Assembly: GCA_039208045.1 (NCBI GenBank)
Contig: JBCCRH010000362.1
Location: 1 to 6,446 of the forward strand
DNA length: 6,446 bases
Source of the DNA: JBCCRH01 sp039208045
GTDB lineage: Bacteria; Bacteroidota; Bacteroidia; Chitinophagales; Saprospiraceae
Direction: 5' to 3'
Made by a program: the position numbers and the translations under genes. Shown one piece after another: positions 4,925 to 6,446 of this stretch. Below the pieces are notes generated by a model. The model was not told the DNA's origin. It did not search any database and was given only the letters and a program-made list of their open reading frames with translations. Numbering within the stretch: the stretch's first letter is position 1; every line of letters starts with the position of its first letter.

Positions 4925-6446
4925 ATGAAACGACTGTTTTATGCTCTGATGGGCATGCTCTTAATGCCTGCCTTCCTATCTGCACAGAGTGCCCCTTCTT
5001 TTAGCCCTGACGATATTGATATTCCTTATCAAAAGTTCGTGTTGGAGAATGGATTGCGCTTGATTGTGCATGAGGATCACAAAGCGCCGATTGCGGCGGT
5101 AAATGTGTGGTACCATGTAGGTTCCAAGAATGAAAAACCAGGAAAGAGTGGCTTTGCTCACCTGTTTGAACACTTGATGTTTAACGGAAGTGAAAACTTC
5201 AATAATGATTATTTCCAGGCACTCGAACGGATCGGTGCGACGGATTTGAATGGTACGACGAATACAGATCGTACGAATTATTTCCAGAATGTTCCTTTGG
5301 CAGCGCTTGACCAGGTATTGTGGCTAGAATCCGATAGAATGGGCCACTTGCTGGGTGCAATTGATCAAGAACGCTTGGATGAGCAGCGCGGTGTAGTACA
5401 AAATGAAAAGCGCCAGGGAGAAGATCAGCCTTATGGTATACAGTATGATTTGTTTACAAAAGCGCTATTTCCTAAGGGCCACCCCTATTCTTGGACAGTG
5501 ATTGGTGAGATGGAAGATATTAGTGCTGCTTCTTTGGATGATGTTAAAGAGTGGTTCCGCGAATATTATGGTGCTGCAAATGCTGTATTGGTGGTGGCTG
5601 GTGATGTGAATCCCAAAGAGGTATATGAGAAGGTGAAGAAATACTTTGGACATATTGCCCCTGGGCCGACCTTGGCGCGCCAGTCTGTAAATATTCCAAT
5701 TCGGACCTCTGACACGCGCCAAGTTTATGAAGATCGCGTGCCAGAAACGCGGGTAGCGATGGCTTGGAATGTGCCAGAATGGGGTAATAAAGAGTTTATC
5801 CACCTTGATTTGGTGACAGATGTGCTGGCACGTGGTAAGAACTCTCGCTTATACAAAAAGCTCGTCTATGAGGATCAATCGGCAAGTGGGGCTTCGGCAT
5901 TTAGCTGGCCCAAAGAGATTGCAAGTAATATTTTTATCCAAGCGAATGTAAAGCCTGGTGTAGAGCTGGAAACGGTAGAAAATACAGTAAATGAGGTCTT
6001 GATGGATTTCATTAAAAATGGTCCTACAAAAGCTGAGATGGAGCGTATTAAGGCACAGTATTTCTCTTCGTTTATCAAAGGTATTGAGCGAATTGGTGGT
6101 TTTGGTGGAAAGTCAGATATTTTGGCGCAGCACGAAGTGTACGGTGGTAGCCCCGATCACTACAAGAAGATCTTGAACATGGTACATGAGGCAACAGCCG
6201 AGGATTTGCGTAAAGCAGCAGAGAAGTGGTTGTCTAAAGGCCGCCATACCTTGGTGTGCAATCCGTTCCCAGAGTACAGTACTTCGGAGCCTGCGGTAGA
6301 TCGCTCTAAAGGGCTACCAGAAATGGGCCCTCCTGCCACCGCAAAATTCCCAACCTTGCAAAAGGCAACTTTGAAGAATGGGATGGAAGTGGTGCTAGCG
6401 AAGCGCGAAGGCGTACCCACGGTAATTATGGATATGATGTTTGATG
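4925..6446 (+). CDS. Secreted M16 (pitrilysin/insulinase-family) zinc metalloprotease, 3' end missing
   Basis: The frame is open from the ATG at 4925 to the right edge (507 codons), so the gene is cut by the window. Residues 1-20 are a signal peptide (MKRLFYALMG ... FLSA, cut before Q21) without a lipobox cysteine, so the product should be periplasmic or secreted. FVLENGLRLIVHED opens the first M16 domain. The inverted zinc motif HxxEH is H79-LF-E82-H83, and the third ligand is probably E161 in RGVVQNEKRQ. The partner M16_C domain has the conserved GKNSRLY (304-310; R308 and Y310). A second M16 half starts at about 480 with ATLKNGMEVVLAKREGVPT. Full-length two-half enzymes of this type run to about 900 or more residues (family knowledge), the second half usually being inactive and helping to enclose the substrate chamber. 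It degrades peptides or unfolded proteins; the specific substrate is unknown. It follows an intrinsic terminator, so it probably has its own promoter. Confidence 0.95.
   Translation, partial: MKRLFYALMGMLLMPAFLSAQSAPSFSPDDIDIPYQKFVLENGLRLIVHEDHKAPIAAVNVWYHVGSKNEKPGKSGFAHLFEHLMFNGSENFNNDYFQALERIGATDLNGTTNTDRTNYFQNVPLAALDQVLWLESDRMGHLLGAIDQERLDEQRGVVQNEKRQGEDQPYGIQYDLFTKALFPKGHPYSWTVIGEMEDISAASLDDVKEWFREYYGAANAVLVVAGDVNPKEVYEKVKKYFGHIAPGPTLARQSVNIPIRTSDTRQVYEDRVPETRVAMAWNVPEWGNKEFIHLDLVTDVLARGKNSRLYKKLVYEDQSASGASAFSWPKEIASNIFIQANVKPGVELETVENTVNEVLMDFIKNGPTKAEMERIKAQYFSSFIKGIERIGGFGGKSDILAQHEVYGGSPDHYKKILNMVHEATAEDLRKAAEKWLSKGRHTLVCNPFPEYSTSEPAVDRSKGLPEMGPPATAKFPTLQKATLKNGMEVVLAKREGVPTVIMDMMFD

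Overview
The window looks like a chromosomal segment of a Bacteroidota bacterium, probably Saprospiria-like (inference). The reasons are the secreted proteins with short signal peptides ending in ...AQ, a PorT-like outer-membrane beta-barrel protein, AT-rich translation starts without Shine-Dalgarno sequences, and a two-domain universal stress protein of the Bacteroidota type. No rRNA, tRNA, transposase or CRISPR array is visible.

Layout. Positions 1-575 (minus) hold the 5' part of an outer-membrane beta-barrel gene that runs off the left edge. A 96-bp divergent spacer with an 11-bp tandem repeat separates it from a complete DSD1/D-threonine-aldolase-type PLP enzyme gene (672-1778, plus). Converging on that gene is a compact minus-strand pair: a thioredoxin-fold protein that has lost its CxxC (2660-2911), followed 20 bp later by a tandem UspA stress protein (1791-2639). 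A 12-bp inverted repeat lies just before the start of the thioredoxin-like gene. The 345-bp spacer 2912-3256 carries two more inverted repeats. A secreted kelch-like gene follows (3257-4048, plus); it ends inside a 16-bp G-rich tandem repeat and appears to lack its C-terminal part.

Positions 4049-4924 are non-coding but rich in structure: the G-rich tandem repeat, a purine tract, a family of AATATCCAATATT / GCGCGACGGGC repeats, a hairpin with 27 base pairs, a nested GC-rich fold of about 170 nt with paired GATAG-type motifs (resembling structured intergenic RNA elements known from Bacteroidota), and a strong plus-strand intrinsic terminator. This is the most interesting part of the window, because it looks like a transcribed, structured non-coding element that ends in its own terminator. 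From 4925 to the right edge is the N-terminal half of a secreted M16 zinc metalloprotease with an intact HxxEH site.

Apart from the thioredoxin-like/UspA pair, the genes do not form an evident pathway. The window reads as ordinary housekeeping and envelope genes with an accessory repeat and ncRNA island in the middle.
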